Source: UBA6382 sp963617965 (GTDB lineage Bacteria; Bacteroidota; Bacteroidia; Bacteroidales; Bacteroidaceae). From it: DNA of 60,813 bases. The notes under the pieces are model-generated. The model did no database searches, had not been told where the DNA came from, and was given only the letters and a program-made list of their open reading frames with translations. Shown here in pieces: positions 48,753 to 57,683 of this stretch. Both the position numbers and the translations under genes were made by a program. Position 1 is the stretch's first letter. Each line of letters begins with the position of its first letter. Location of the stretch: assembly GCA_963617965.1 (NCBI GenBank), contig CAVEQO010000012.1:1-60813 (forward strand). The letters are read 5' to 3'.

Positions 48753-50813
48753 TTACCACTTGTCTTCGGGCACTATGCCGTTGTATATGTTCTTGGGCGC
48801 ATATTCCATCCAGTCCATCACGAACTGTGTCTGGGTGTCTTCAAGCACCGACTTGATGCGCAGGTAGTAGGTTTCCGACGGTTTGAGGATGCCGGTGTAG
48901 ATTATCTTGCGCAGACGCAGGTAGTTCTTGTATGAAGAGGTGTTGCGCAATGACTCGGTCACCGGCGCTCCGCCCTTCGTTATTCCGTCATGCAACGGCG
49001 GTTTCATGTAGCCGTGGTTGCGCATCACCTTGTCATTTTCATCGTTGAGGTCTTCGTCTTCGGTGTCGGCTTCCCAGCCGATTGCCGGGTTCGTGGGACG
49101 CAGGCGCAGGTCAAGCGGCAGGCCTATGGCCTTGAGGTTTGACTTGTTCGTGCCGAAATACAATTGTGCCATGCCGCGGTTGTCGAAAGTGGGCACGGCC
49201 CAGCGTATTTCCCATGTGCCCTCGAATGGTACGGGTGGCAGCTTGATGGTCATGTCGTATTGTCCTGTCACATTGTGCTCGTCGCCCTGGAAGTCAGGCC
49301 ACGTGGTGGCGAACCCGCTCAGGTAGTTGTAGGAACACGAGGGGTCGAGGTCGAAATTCTTGAAATAGCCTGTCGGTATGTGTACGGTGGCGTTGGCTGA
49401 CGACATGGGTCTGCGGTATCCGTTTGTTATGAGTTCCGGCATGAGCGACGAGATGTCGAAGCGCAGACGTTCGTTGAGCACCTTGTTGACCACGTCGTCC
49501 GAATAGACCAGGATGTCGTCAATAGGGTAGTAGAAGCCGTTGAGGGCGTTGTTGGTGAACTTGCCGTTGGTCTCGCTGATGAGAATGCCCGGTATCGGCA
49601 CGGTCACCTCCGAATAGTCCTTGAGGTTGCGCTCCGACACGTAGCGGTTGATGCGCTTGCCGTTGGTCTGCGATCCTTCCGTGAGTTTCACGAGACGGCG
49701 CTGCCTGCCCATCGTCTCGTAGTATTCAAAGCAGTCTATGCTTAGCTGGCTTTCGTTTTTGTAGCCGAAGCCTATCTCGGCATAGTGTATCACGAGCTTG
49801 TCCGCCGGAATGCGGGCGCCGATGAGGTGGTATGACACGAACTGGTTGAGGACGTTGTCCTGGCTTCGGTAGTCGGTGGAGCTCCCGCTGTAGTACTGGC
49901 GGCACCTTTCTTCTATCTGCCGCACTATTGTCTCGCGGTTTGTGACAATGCCGTTCTCGACTTCGGGCAGGTCTATGCCCCATCTGTCGTGGAAGGTCTG
50001 GTCGGTCTCCACAAAGGCGGTATAGCCGTAGTAACGGTGCTTGGGGTTGGCTGCTTTTTTGCCGTACTCGTCGTATCCGTACTCCTCGTGGTTGTATTCG
50101 TAGTCGTCGTCGCGGTAGAGCTGCATGGAGTCCGTCCACGAGGTGATGTCGAGCAGGAGCGAGAAGATGTGCGTGTTGTCGGCCTGCGAAATGAGGGCCG
50201 GCAGTGTGGCGGTGGACAGTTGCAGCACGCTGCTGACTTCGTGTATCACGCCGTTGGTCAGCTTGATGTCCGCCTTGGTCACGAGGGATCTTTCATTGAT
50301 GTACGTTCCTCCGTCGACGGTGTCAAACGATACGGTGATATAGCGGTCTTCCATGTTGGTCTTCTCCAGGGGACTCTTGTCGAAAGCCGTTGTCAGATAC
50401 GCCTCCTCGTTGCCGTTGTCGATGATGGAGTTGCGGGCTATGTATGAGGCGATGGAGTCGGAAATCTGCGTGACGTCGAAGCCCTTGGTATGGTACACGG
50501 AGTCAAGGAAGCTCTGCACCGACTGGTTGTCCGGCACGAAGCAGGTGTAGTTGCCGCGCGCCGAGAGAAGGTCGGAAACGGTGGAATTTGACTTGGGGCT
50601 GAGCCGTACCTTGGTGAGGATATAGGAGTACATCGAGTAGTCGTCGGGATTCTCGTCCAGAAAGTCCTTGACGGTCTTTCCGGTAAATGTGTAGATGTCG
50701 CTTCCGTCTACATTGTCTTTGCAACTGCCCAGCGAGAGACTGCCGACGGCAATGACGGCCGCTGCGGCCATGGCGGCAAGGCGGCTTGTTGTCGGATGAG
50801 AGTGCGTTTTCAT
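48753..50813 (-). CDS. Fasciclin-domain lipoprotein
   Basis: 686 residues. Signal peptide with lipobox near LSLGSC (MKTHSHPTTSRLAAMAAAAV start). The first part has a fasciclin (FAS1) domain: VSDLLSARGNYTCFVPDNQS and LTNGVIHEVSSVL. Later segments are beta-rich with a fimbrillin-like or cell-surface feel and end VMDWMEYAPKNIYNGIVPEDKW. Fasciclin domains mediate adhesion. Usually such genes sit in SusC/SusD loci in this group; here no SusC or SusD gene is present. It is a single gene. The ligand is unknown. Confidence 0.8.
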   Translation of the reverse strand: MKTHSHPTTSRLAAMAAAAVIAVGSLSLGSCKDNVDGSDIYTFTGKTVKDFLDENPDDYSMYSYILTKVRLSPKSNSTVSDLLSARGNYTCFVPDNQSVQSFLDSVYHTKGFDVTQISDSIASYIARNSIIDNGNEEAYLTTAFDKSPLEKTNMEDRYITVSFDTVDGGTYINERSLVTKADIKLTNGVIHEVSSVLQLSTATLPALISQADNTHIFSLLLDITSWTDSMQLYRDDDYEYNHEEYGYDEYGKKAANPKHRYYGYTAFVETDQTFHDRWGIDLPEVENGIVTNRETIVRQIEERCRQYYSGSSTDYRSQDNVLNQFVSYHLIGARIPADKLVIHYAEIGFGYKNESQLSIDCFEYYETMGRQRRLVKLTEGSQTNGKRINRYVSERNLKDYSEVTVPIPGILISETNGKFTNNALNGFYYPIDDILVYSDDVVNKVLNERLRFDISSLMPELITNGYRRPMSSANATVHIPTGYFKNFDLDPSCSYNYLSGFATTWPDFQGDEHNVTGQYDMTIKLPPVPFEGTWEIRWAVPTFDNRGMAQLYFGTNKSNLKAIGLPLDLRLRPTNPAIGWEADTEDEDLNDENDKVMRNHGYMKPPLHDGITKGGAPVTESLRNTSSYKNYLRLRKIIYTGILKPSETYYLRIKSVLEDTQTQFVMDWMEYAPKNIYNGIVPEDKW

Positions 50814-50846
50814 GTCTGTTATTCGGGTATTCGTAGGTTTATATTG

Positions 50847-50854
50847 CAAAAATA
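50847..50854 (-). promoter_or_regulatory. -7 box of the fasciclin gene
   Basis: The minus strand reads TATTTTTG, 34 nt upstream of the ATG at 50813. No TTTG at -33. Confidence 0.4.
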
Positions 50855-50890
50855 GGGCATTTTGACGGGAAAAAGCCTTCCTGTCAAGCC

Positions 50891-50937
50891 AAAAAACGCC
50901 GCATAGGGCATTTTTGCCGTTTTGGCATTGTTGCGGC
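50891..50937 (-). terminator. Probable terminator of rmuC
   Basis: On the minus strand GCCGCA pairs with TGCGGC over a loop that itself pairs (TGCC/GGCA), followed by G and TTTTTT. It begins directly after the rmuC stop at 50939. Confidence 0.5.
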
Positions 50938-50938
50938 C

Positions 50939-52294
50939 TTATTCCTCCGGCTTCCCGTCAAGGGTGTCGCCGGACAGGTAGCTGCCGGCTTCGCGCAGTG
51001 GTTTTTTCTTTTTGTTTTCTCTGGCTCCGGCCTTGAGGAGGTTGCGCGCCGCAGTGATGATGCCGGGCCCGCTCTGGGCTGTGGTAATCCTGAGCTTGGC
51101 CATCTTGTTGACGGTGTCGTTCATGGCGGTCTCCACGTCGCGGAACCGTGTGGCGAAGTCCTGCACGCGTTCCACCACGGTGTTGGCCGCGTCCATTATG
51201 GCCTGCTGGTTCTCGAGCTGCCGCACTTGTGTCCACATCATCTCCAGCACCCTGAGGTTCATGTACATTGTCTGGGGGCCCAGAACCATCACGCCTTGGT
51301 CGTAGGCTTCGCGCCACAGCGTGGTGTCGTTGAGCAGCGCCAGGTTGAGCGCGCCTTCCACGGGAATGTACATGATGGCGAAAGACAGGCGGTTGCAGTC
51401 CTCAGGCAGGTATCTGGTGTAGTCCTTGCGTGCGAGCCGCTTCACCTGTGCCTTGACGCTGTCGACGTGCGCCTTGAGGTACGCGCTTTTCTCCTCGCTG
51501 CCGTCGGGGGCGTTCATGTAGCGTTCGTAGTCGGTCAGCGACATCTTGGAGTCCACCACCACATGACGGCTGTCGGGAAAGTGGAGGATGAAGTCTGGCA
51601 CGAGTCCCCTGCCGTCGTCTCCCTTGAGCGATTTGCCGAACTTGTCCCTGAGTGTCTGCTGGGTGTCATATTGCTCGCCCTCCTTGAGCTCGAGGTCTTC
51701 AAGCAGCTGCTTGAGCCTGAGTTCGCCGAAATTGCCCTGCACTTTCACTTCGCCTGTCAGGGCCCTGGTCAGGCGGTCTGCGGTTTCTCCGAGCGACCGG
51801 CTCTTCTCCATGCTTAGCCTGATGGTCTCGTCGAGGCGCGTGAGGGCGTCTTTCTGCTGTTCCTTGGAGTGGCGCAGGGCTTCCTCCATGTCCTTGAGCC
51901 CCTGCTGGAGCGGACTGATGATTTTCGACACTTGCTCCATGTTGCGCCCGGCAAGCTCCTCCTGCCGTGCCTTGAGCACCGTTTCCGATGTGGCGGTCAT
52001 CTGTTCCCTGATGAGGGTCAGCTGGTCTTCGACCTGCTTCCTGTTCATCTCGCGCAGCGCGTCCATCTGTTCCCGGGAGTTTTCCCTGGCCTGTGCGAGC
52101 TGTTTCTCGTAGGCGGCCTTGATGTCTTCCAGCCGCTTCTCGTATGATGCCTTGAGTTCTTCCACCGCCTGCGCATGGTGGCTGGCTTCGTTGCGCAGTG
52201 CGGTCTCATGGCTCTTGCGTGCCGAGCGCAGCATGAACAGTGCCAACAGCGACACCGGCAGTGCCACGGCTATTGCGGGGTAAAGTGCTTCCAT
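50939..52294 (-). CDS. rmuC: DNA recombination protein RmuC
   Basis: 451 residues. One N-terminal hydrophobic segment (ALYPAIAVALPVSLLALFML), then a long coiled coil (about 30-150), then the RmuC domain (about 185-420) with WGELRL-like NFGELRLKQLLEDLE, PDFILHFPDSRHVVVDSKMS and DSKMSLTDYERY: a PD-(D/E)xK nuclease-like core. The protein limits inversions between inverted repeats in E. coli and appears in some anti-phage contexts. ATG 52294 is chosen over a TTG three codons upstream. Confidence 0.9.
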   Translation of the reverse strand: MEALYPAIAVALPVSLLALFMLRSARKSHETALRNEASHHAQAVEELKASYEKRLEDIKAAYEKQLAQARENSREQMDALREMNRKQVEDQLTLIREQMTATSETVLKARQEELAGRNMEQVSKIISPLQQGLKDMEEALRHSKEQQKDALTRLDETIRLSMEKSRSLGETADRLTRALTGEVKVQGNFGELRLKQLLEDLELKEGEQYDTQQTLRDKFGKSLKGDDGRGLVPDFILHFPDSRHVVVDSKMSLTDYERYMNAPDGSEEKSAYLKAHVDSVKAQVKRLARKDYTRYLPEDCNRLSFAIMYIPVEGALNLALLNDTTLWREAYDQGVMVLGPQTMYMNLRVLEMMWTQVRQLENQQAIMDAANTVVERVQDFATRFRDVETAMNDTVNKMAKLRITTAQSGPGIITAARNLLKAGARENKKKKPLREAGSYLSGDTLDGKPEE

Positions 52295-52319
52295 AAGCGT
52301 CAAAATGTTGAATTTCCTC

Positions 52320-52327
52320 CAAAGTTA
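52320..52327 (-). promoter_or_regulatory. -7 box of rmuC
   Basis: The minus strand reads TAACTTTG, about 26 nt upstream of the ATG at 52294. Exact TAnnTTTG match. Confidence 0.55.
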
Positions 52328-52403
52328 CTCAAAAGCATGGACAGCGCGGCTGTTTCCTGCGGTTTTTTGGGGACAGTCTGCGGAGTCTTCCCGACAAAAC
52401 GAC

Positions 52404-52411
52404 TACCTTTG
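52404..52411 (+). promoter_or_regulatory. -7 box of the SGNH hydrolase gene
   Basis: TACCTTTG, about 95 nt upstream of the ATG at 52506, divergent from the rmuC promoter 77 bp away. Confidence 0.5.
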
Positions 52412-52505
52412 TCAGCGTGGAGCCAACGGTGCGTGCTCCCGTGCTTGTCCCTTGTCGCAAGCGCAGTCCGTATGTCAATAATGTAACATCTCCAAAAATT
52501 CTCTT

Positions 52506-53630
52506 ATGCGTAAACTCAATGTCTTTTTCGTGACGGTGCTTCTCGCACTTGCCGTGTTGCCGCTTTGTGCCCGGACTGACTGGCATTCGCCGTTTGACGA
52601 CTGCGGTGACAATCCCTACGTATGCGGCAGGGCGTGGAACATGGAACTCGGCAAAAATTTCGCGCGGTTGCCCGAGCGTGCCAAGGACAAGGTCACGCCG
52701 GCGGTATGGGAGCTGTCCAAATACAGTGCGGGACTCTCGTTGCGCTTCTTCACCAATTCGGAGAACATCAGGGTGCGCTATGTCCTCGCTTACCGTCAGG
52801 TATGCCGCAACATGGCGTGGCTCAGCCATTCCGGCGTTGATCTCTACGGGGCCGACACCGAAGGTTCTCTCCACTGGATAGGCAACCACATGAACTGGAG
52901 CATAAGCGGCGACACTGCCGTCTTGGCCTACACCGATCTCAGCCGTCCCGCCCCGGACGGCGGTGCCGAATACCGGCTTTACCTACCGCCCTACAATATG
53001 GTGAGATCCGTGGAGGTGGGCGTGGACAGCGGGGCTGCGTTCAGGTTCAGTTGCGAGAAGCGGGCCAAGCCCATAGTGGTTTACGGTTCCTCTATCGTCA
53101 ACGGGGCATCGCCTTCGCGGCCCGGGCTGATGTTCACCAACATCGTGGCGCGCGAGAGCGGCTGGCCTGTGGTCAATATGGGGTTCTCTGGCTCTGCGTT
53201 CATGGAGCCGGCCGTGTTTGACCTGCTCGCCGAGATTGACGCCCGCGCGTTCATCCTCGACCCGATGCCCAACAGCTACACCATGGACAGTGCCGAGGTG
53301 GTGAAGCGCGCGTGTGAGGGTGTGCGCACCCTGCGCAAGGCGGGCGACGCGCCCATTCTCATGGTGGAGTCGTGTGTGTCCATGGACACGCTGTTCCGCC
53401 GCAGGCTGGCGCAGGAATACTATAGCGGCAACAGGCATTTCCGCTCCGCATACCTGAAACTGTGCGATGAGGGCATAGGGGGGCTTTACTATCTGGCGGC
53501 GGATGAACTGGGGCTCACCGAAGAGTCCATGATAGAGGGCACGCACCCCAATGATCTTGGCAACCGCCAGTATGCCGACGCCTATCTCGGGAAAATCAGG
53601 GAAATGTTCAGCGGCAGGCAGGCCAAGTGA
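52506..53630 (+). CDS. SGNH/GDSL hydrolase with N-terminal GxDLY domain
   Basis: 374 residues with a signal peptide (MRKLNVFFVTVLLALAVLPL, then CAR). The first half contains HSGVDLYGADTEG, the GxDLY motif of the N-terminal beta domain. The second half is the SGNH esterase: IVVYGSSIVNGAS (Ser nucleophile), VNMGFSGSAFMEP (Gly/Asn oxyanion), and EGTHPNDLGNRQYADAY with the catalytic His (and Asp). It is a likely carbohydrate esterase in the periplasm. The substrate is unknown. Confidence 0.88.
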   Translation: MRKLNVFFVTVLLALAVLPLCARTDWHSPFDDCGDNPYVCGRAWNMELGKNFARLPERAKDKVTPAVWELSKYSAGLSLRFFTNSENIRVRYVLAYRQVCRNMAWLSHSGVDLYGADTEGSLHWIGNHMNWSISGDTAVLAYTDLSRPAPDGGAEYRLYLPPYNMVRSVEVGVDSGAAFRFSCEKRAKPIVVYGSSIVNGASPSRPGLMFTNIVARESGWPVVNMGFSGSAFMEPAVFDLLAEIDARAFILDPMPNSYTMDSAEVVKRACEGVRTLRKAGDAPILMVESCVSMDTLFRRRLAQEYYSGNRHFRSAYLKLCDEGIGGLYYLAADELGLTEESMIEGTHPNDLGNRQYADAYLGKIREMFSGRQAK

Positions 53631-53700
53631 CCTGTTCTTCGGCTATGGCTGCCTTGCGGCATAGTGTATAAGCGGCCCGGCCGCCTCATACAGCCCTGCG

Positions 53701-54294
53701 TCAAGCCCGTTGTCCATCCTTGGCCGGGTGCGGCAGTGCCGCCGGCGCAAGTGGAGATGAGTGGCTTTCAAGCTCGAGCAGTGCCCGTTTGGCTTCCAGC
53801 CCGCCGGCGAACCCGGTCAGTGAGCGGTCTGTGCCGATGACGCGGTGGCAGGGGCAGATTATGCAGATGCCGTTTGCCCCTATGGCCTGTGCCACGGCTC
53901 TGGCTCCCTTGGGATTGCCCACCCGCAGGGCGATGTCACTGTAGGTTCTTGTCTCGCCGAACGGTATTTCTAACAGGGCGTTCCAGACACGCTTCTGGAA
54001 GCCGGTGCCCACGGGACACAGCGGCAGGTCAAATGTTTTCCGCTTGCCTGCGAAATATTCGTCAAGTTGCGTTTTGGTGTGCAGAATCACTTCCGACGGT
54101 TCTTCACTGAACTCTGCGCCGAGCAGACGGACAAGCCGGAGCCTGTTGCGCACGGAACACGGCATGCTGTTCCAGTCGCAGAGACACAGCTTTTCTCCGG
54201 CAGACGCCAGTACGAGTTCTCCGCAAGGCGAGTCGTGATATTGTATGCATACGGGCTGTTTCCTGTCGTTTCCCATCTGGTGGTATTGTCGCAT
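53701..54294 (-). CDS. ogt: Methylated-DNA--[protein]-cysteine S-methyltransferase
   Basis: About 198 residues. It repairs O6-methylguanine by suicide transfer to a cysteine. The C-terminal DNA-binding and active-site part is clear: FQKRVWNALLEIPFGETRTYS, AVAQAIGANGICIICPCHRV (active Cys in PCHR) and GTDRSLTGFAGG. The N-terminus used here (ATG 54294) gives a typical length; ATG 54276 or 54312 are possible. The long frame further upstream runs into repeat copy B and is spurious. Single gene. Confidence 0.85.
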   Translation of the reverse strand: MRQYHQMGNDRKQPVCIQYHDSPCGELVLASAGEKLCLCDWNSMPCSVRNRLRLVRLLGAEFSEEPSEVILHTKTQLDEYFAGKRKTFDLPLCPVGTGFQKRVWNALLEIPFGETRTYSDIALRVGNPKGARAVAQAIGANGICIICPCHRVIGTDRSLTGFAGGLEAKRALLELESHSSPLAPAALPHPAKDGQRA

Positions 54295-54581
54295 TTCATG
54301 TTGCCGCGCCATAGTGTCGCGTGTACGGTCTTTGTAACCCGCCCCCTGCGGACGGACGGGATGTCTGCGGCAGGGTCTTACGCCCCGTGTTCGCACGCCG
54401 TATTGTTGGCAGACCCGGATGCAAAGATGTGCGATTTTCGGGAGAAACGGCATGACTTGTATGAAAAATCCAGCTGATGGGCGTGGATTTTCCCGGTGTT
54501 GCGGGACCTGTGGCCGCACATTACAACGGCGCAGAGCCTTCCGGGTGTTGAAAATGCCGACATGACAAAATTTCTGCTTGT
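54295..54581. other. Gene-free stretch between ogt and repeat copy B
   Basis: No supported reading frame. A weak minus-strand -7-like CATCTTTG at 54422-54429 could serve ogt but differs from the consensus at the first base. Otherwise I see nothing specific. Confidence 0.4.
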
Positions 54582-54720
54582 TCCGGCAAAAAATCTGCTT
54601 GATCTCCCCGATGCGCTTCGCCCGGAACTCTGTTGCGTTTCCGCCGAAACGGACAACCGTTCCGCCCGGGGCGGATTTCCGTTTCGGGCGGAACGCCGCC
54701 GTTGTCTCAAGCTTTTTTTT
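54582..54720. repeat. Dispersed GC-rich palindromic repeat, copy B
   Basis: Matches 598-756 as described for copy A, same orientation, with a 21-nt shorter junction before the T-rich end. It lies directly upstream of the hairpin-rich region and the methyltransferase gene, in non-coding DNA. Confidence 0.75.
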
Positions 54721-54848
54721 CGTGCGGTCGGGCTTTTTTTTGGTGCGGTCGCTTTCTTGAAATATCTTGTCCGAAATCAATGTTTGGACATTTCAATTGT
54801 TTTGGCATTATTTCCCCACGGAAGCTCAGTTGTTACAGGAAATCATTG

Positions 54849-55098
54849 TAACTTCGCACCGGGTGTCACATTCCGGCAGAGTGTGAACTCCCAAGACATT
54901 GTGGGTTAAAAACAAAGCATTCGCTATTATTTCGCGTTAGCCAAGAGCCTCGGAAACTCTAATTGGAATAAAAAGCACGAAAATAATATGTGACAGGCGG
55001 CTCGTATTGTAGCCTCTGGAAAAATCAATAAGCGATGCACACGCTATGGGCGTGGTGCATTCTTGGATTTTTCCGGGGTTCCATCCGAGGTCGCCCCG
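54849..55098 (+). other. Hairpin-rich non-coding region, candidate structured RNA
   Basis: From a -7-like TAACTTCG (54849-54856, one base off consensus) onward: hairpin 54861-54892 (TCACATTC with GAGTGTGA plus outer GGG/CCC), large hairpin 55018-55074 (GGAAAAATC with GATTTTTCC, inner GATGCAC/GTGCATtC), and CGGGG/CCCCG at 55074-55098. No reading frame of note. It could be an RNA, a leader of the methyltransferase gene, or an attachment site. I recognise no known RNA family. Confidence 0.35.
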
Positions 55099-55188
55099 TG
55101 CTAAACGCGACAAGAGGCATCACGCCTTTCTCTTACCCTGTTGCGTTTGCGGATTGATAGTTGGGTGCAAAAACTACTATCAGTCATT

Positions 55189-56361
55189 ATGGCAAACAAC
55201 ACTTTATCCAATGCTAAGGCTGCCAAGAAGGATGAGTTCTATACCATGTTCTATGATATAGAGACAGAGATGGAGGCCTATCTCGACTACAATCCCGACG
55301 TGTTTCGCGGCAAAACGGTTCTCCTGCCTTGCGATGATCCCGAGTGGAGCAACTTCACTAAGTACTTTGCGCAGAACTTCGAGGAGTTGGGGTTGAAGAA
55401 ACTTGTCTCCACCAGCTATGCACCGGAAAGCATGGCATATAAAAGGGGTGTGCATCTTTCGTTGTTTGAAACAAGTTCTCCGAAATACGACAAGAACAAG
55501 ACGCAGACACAGGGCAAGATTTTCGTCCTGGACAAAGACAACACGGGAGACGGCAAAATCAACCTCGATGATTTGGAATGGGATTATCTTGAGGGTGACG
55601 GCGACTTCAGAAGCGACGAGGTGAAGCGGCTCAGAGATGAGGCTGACATCATCGTTACCAATCCGCCATTTTCGCTATTCAGAGAATTCTTGTCGTGGAT
55701 AGTTGAAGCCGGGAAGCAATTTGTTATCATCGGAAACATCAATGCAATTTCATATAAGGAAGTTTTCCCGCTAATCCAGCATAACAAGATGTGGTCGGGC
55801 AAGGGGTTCAAAGGAGGTAACGCCTACTTCAAGTCTCCAGAAACACGTGATTACGCAGATGGGGTATATAACGAGGTAACAGGTCTTGTGAAGTTCCGCA
55901 ACTGTTGTTGGTTTACCAACATAGACCATGGAAGAAGACACCAACCGCTAAAGCTAATGACTGTGGCTGACAATACAAGATACAGCAAACATAAAGAAGT
56001 CAAGGATGTTGGCTATAGGCATTATGATAATTTTGAAGCCATAGAAGTTCCTTATACAGATGCGATTCCTTGTGATTATGAGGGAATAATGGGTGTGCCT
56101 GTATCTTTCCTCGATAAATATTGCCCAGAGCAATTTGAGATTATAGGCATTACCAAGACTTGGTTCGGCATGGCAAAAAAGATTTACCCTAAGCAAATTC
56201 AAGTCAGCAAAACAGGCAAAAAGACTATTGTCACAAAACTAAACGATGGACCAGTAATCGAATTAGACGGGCCGCAAGATGGTGAAGTTTACTACGTTGT
56301 AGATGGCAAATATTATACACAAGCCTACGCCCGAATATTAATCCGCAAAAAGCAATCATGA
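55189..56361 (+). CDS. EcoRI-family adenine-specific DNA methyltransferase
   Basis: 390 residues. N6-adenine methyltransferase of the EcoRI type (PF13651): N-terminal KAAKKDEFYTMFYDIETEME, VLLPCDDPEWSNFTKYF, motif IV TNPPFSLFREFLSWI (residues 157-171), and later YEGIMGVPVSFLDKYCPEQF. The ATG at 55189 (MANNTLSNAKAAKKDEFYT) fits the family. It is followed 1 nt later by a DUF262-HNH gene, so the two form a methylase-nuclease pair. Codon and base composition are AT-richer than the core genome, suggesting transfer. The recognition sequence cannot be read. Confidence 0.88.
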   Translation: MANNTLSNAKAAKKDEFYTMFYDIETEMEAYLDYNPDVFRGKTVLLPCDDPEWSNFTKYFAQNFEELGLKKLVSTSYAPESMAYKRGVHLSLFETSSPKYDKNKTQTQGKIFVLDKDNTGDGKINLDDLEWDYLEGDGDFRSDEVKRLRDEADIIVTNPPFSLFREFLSWIVEAGKQFVIIGNINAISYKEVFPLIQHNKMWSGKGFKGGNAYFKSPETRDYADGVYNEVTGLVKFRNCCWFTNIDHGRRHQPLKLMTVADNTRYSKHKEVKDVGYRHYDNFEAIEVPYTDAIPCDYEGIMGVPVSFLDKYCPEQFEIIGITKTWFGMAKKIYPKQIQVSKTGKKTIVTKLNDGPVIELDGPQDGEVYYVVDGKYYTQAYARILIRKKQS

Positions 56362-56362
56362 T

Positions 56363-57526
56363 ATGGAAACAGAATTGAAAGAATATACCGTAAAGGAGTT
56401 GTGCGAGGGTTTCACTTACAGCGACCTCGACGGAAAGGGACTGTATGGTTTGGCCGGCCAACTGACCATACAGCCGGAGTATCAGCGCAACTATCTCTAC
56501 AGCGAGAACAGCAGCGAGAAAGAAATCGCCGTGATAGATTCCGTGATGAAGAAATATCCGCTGGGATTGCTGTATTTCAACAAATTGCCCGACGGTCGGC
56601 TGGAGGTGCTCGACGGGCAGCAGCGCATCACCAGTCTCGGCAGATACCTGATAGGCAAGTTCTCCGTGATGAAAGGCAACCTTCCCTTCAAGTTCAATGC
56701 GCTGGACAAGGAAGAAAGGACACTCATGGAAAACACGAAGATGCTGGCCTACATCTGCGAGGGAATGGAAGCGGAAATAAAGGAATGGTTTGAAATAATC
56801 AACATAGGCGGCATACGGCTCAACGACCAGGAGAAGCTCAATGCCATCTATTCCGGGCCGTTTGTCAGCGCGGCCAGAAAGGAGTTCAGCAACAAGGAGG
56901 ATTCCCGCATTCAGAAGTGGAGCTGCTACATCTCGGGTTCCGTGAGCCGGCAAGAGTACTTGCAGACAGCCTTGAAATGGGTGAGCCACAACCACATCAA
57001 GGACTATATGCAGGAGCACCGGCGCGACACCGGCATCAATGAATTGAAGCATCATTTCACTGATGTAATTTCGTGGATAGAGCAGACTTTTGACGAGGTT
57101 TATCCCAAGATGAGAGGCTTGGAATGGGGTGAATTGTATGACCGTTTCCATGCTACTCCCTACAATCATGCGGAAGTGTCGGAAAAGGTGCGGCTGCTTT
57201 ACGACGACCCTTGTGTGAAGGACAACAAGAATGTGTTCGAATATGTGTTGGGCGGATGCAATGATACCAGACTGCTGAATGTCCGCGTGTTCGACGACAA
57301 CACCAAGGGGCGGGTATATCGCCGACAGACAGAAGAGGCGAAGAAAGGGCATGTGAGCAACTGTCCGCTTTGTGCCTGTGGCCATGATGCCAACAAGGAC
57401 AAGATTTGGGCGTTGAAGGAAATGGATGCCGATCATGTCCTGGCTTGGAGCAAAGGCGGCGCCACCGACGAGAGCAACTGCCAGATGCTCTGCAAGACCC
57501 ACAACCGGGCGAAGGGCAACAGGTAG
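56363..57526 (+). CDS. DUF262 protein with C-terminal HNH nuclease domain
   Basis: 387 residues. N-terminal DUF262 (ParB/GmrS-like) with IQPEYQRNY (37-45) and the signature LEVLDGQQRITSLGRYL (Asp84-Arg88). Residues about 334-387 form an HNH domain: CPLC (334-337), DADHV (His358), Asn372 and CKTHN (His380), all residues of the beta-beta-alpha metal site. DUF262 domains hydrolyse NTP and fuel DNA cleavage in GmrSD and BrxU restriction enzymes. Here the nuclease is HNH rather than DUF1524, and the partner is a methyltransferase 1 nt upstream. It is probably the restriction half of a modification-dependent or modification-protected system. Confidence 0.88.
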   Translation: METELKEYTVKELCEGFTYSDLDGKGLYGLAGQLTIQPEYQRNYLYSENSSEKEIAVIDSVMKKYPLGLLYFNKLPDGRLEVLDGQQRITSLGRYLIGKFSVMKGNLPFKFNALDKEERTLMENTKMLAYICEGMEAEIKEWFEIINIGGIRLNDQEKLNAIYSGPFVSAARKEFSNKEDSRIQKWSCYISGSVSRQEYLQTALKWVSHNHIKDYMQEHRRDTGINELKHHFTDVISWIEQTFDEVYPKMRGLEWGELYDRFHATPYNHAEVSEKVRLLYDDPCVKDNKNVFEYVLGGCNDTRLLNVRVFDDNTKGRVYRRQTEEAKKGHVSNCPLCACGHDANKDKIWALKEMDADHVLAWSKGGATDESNCQMLCKTHNRAKGNR

Positions 57527-57683
57527 TGTTGCGGCTCGCTCCATTGGAACGCTTCCACAGCACAAATCCTTTGGCCGCAAAGAAAATCAATCGCCCAAAT
57601 GTGGCAATGCTTTTTAGGGATAGCCAATGTAGGGTCTGCTAACTAATGTCAGCCGTACAAACTCGTGGCGTGGCTTTTCCAGT

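Noticed and set aside
53701..54780. A 359-residue version of the alkylguanine methyltransferase
   Set aside because: The first 150 residues come from repeat copy B and intergenic DNA and look nothing like the family.
56231..57580. A 449-residue minus-strand frame
   Set aside because: Antisense to the DUF262-HNH gene, which has full motif support.
57527..57683. Possible terminator between the HNH and helicase genes (TTGCGGC/GCCGCAA)
   Set aside because: The loop is about 38 nt, the stem only 7 bp, and there is no T run.
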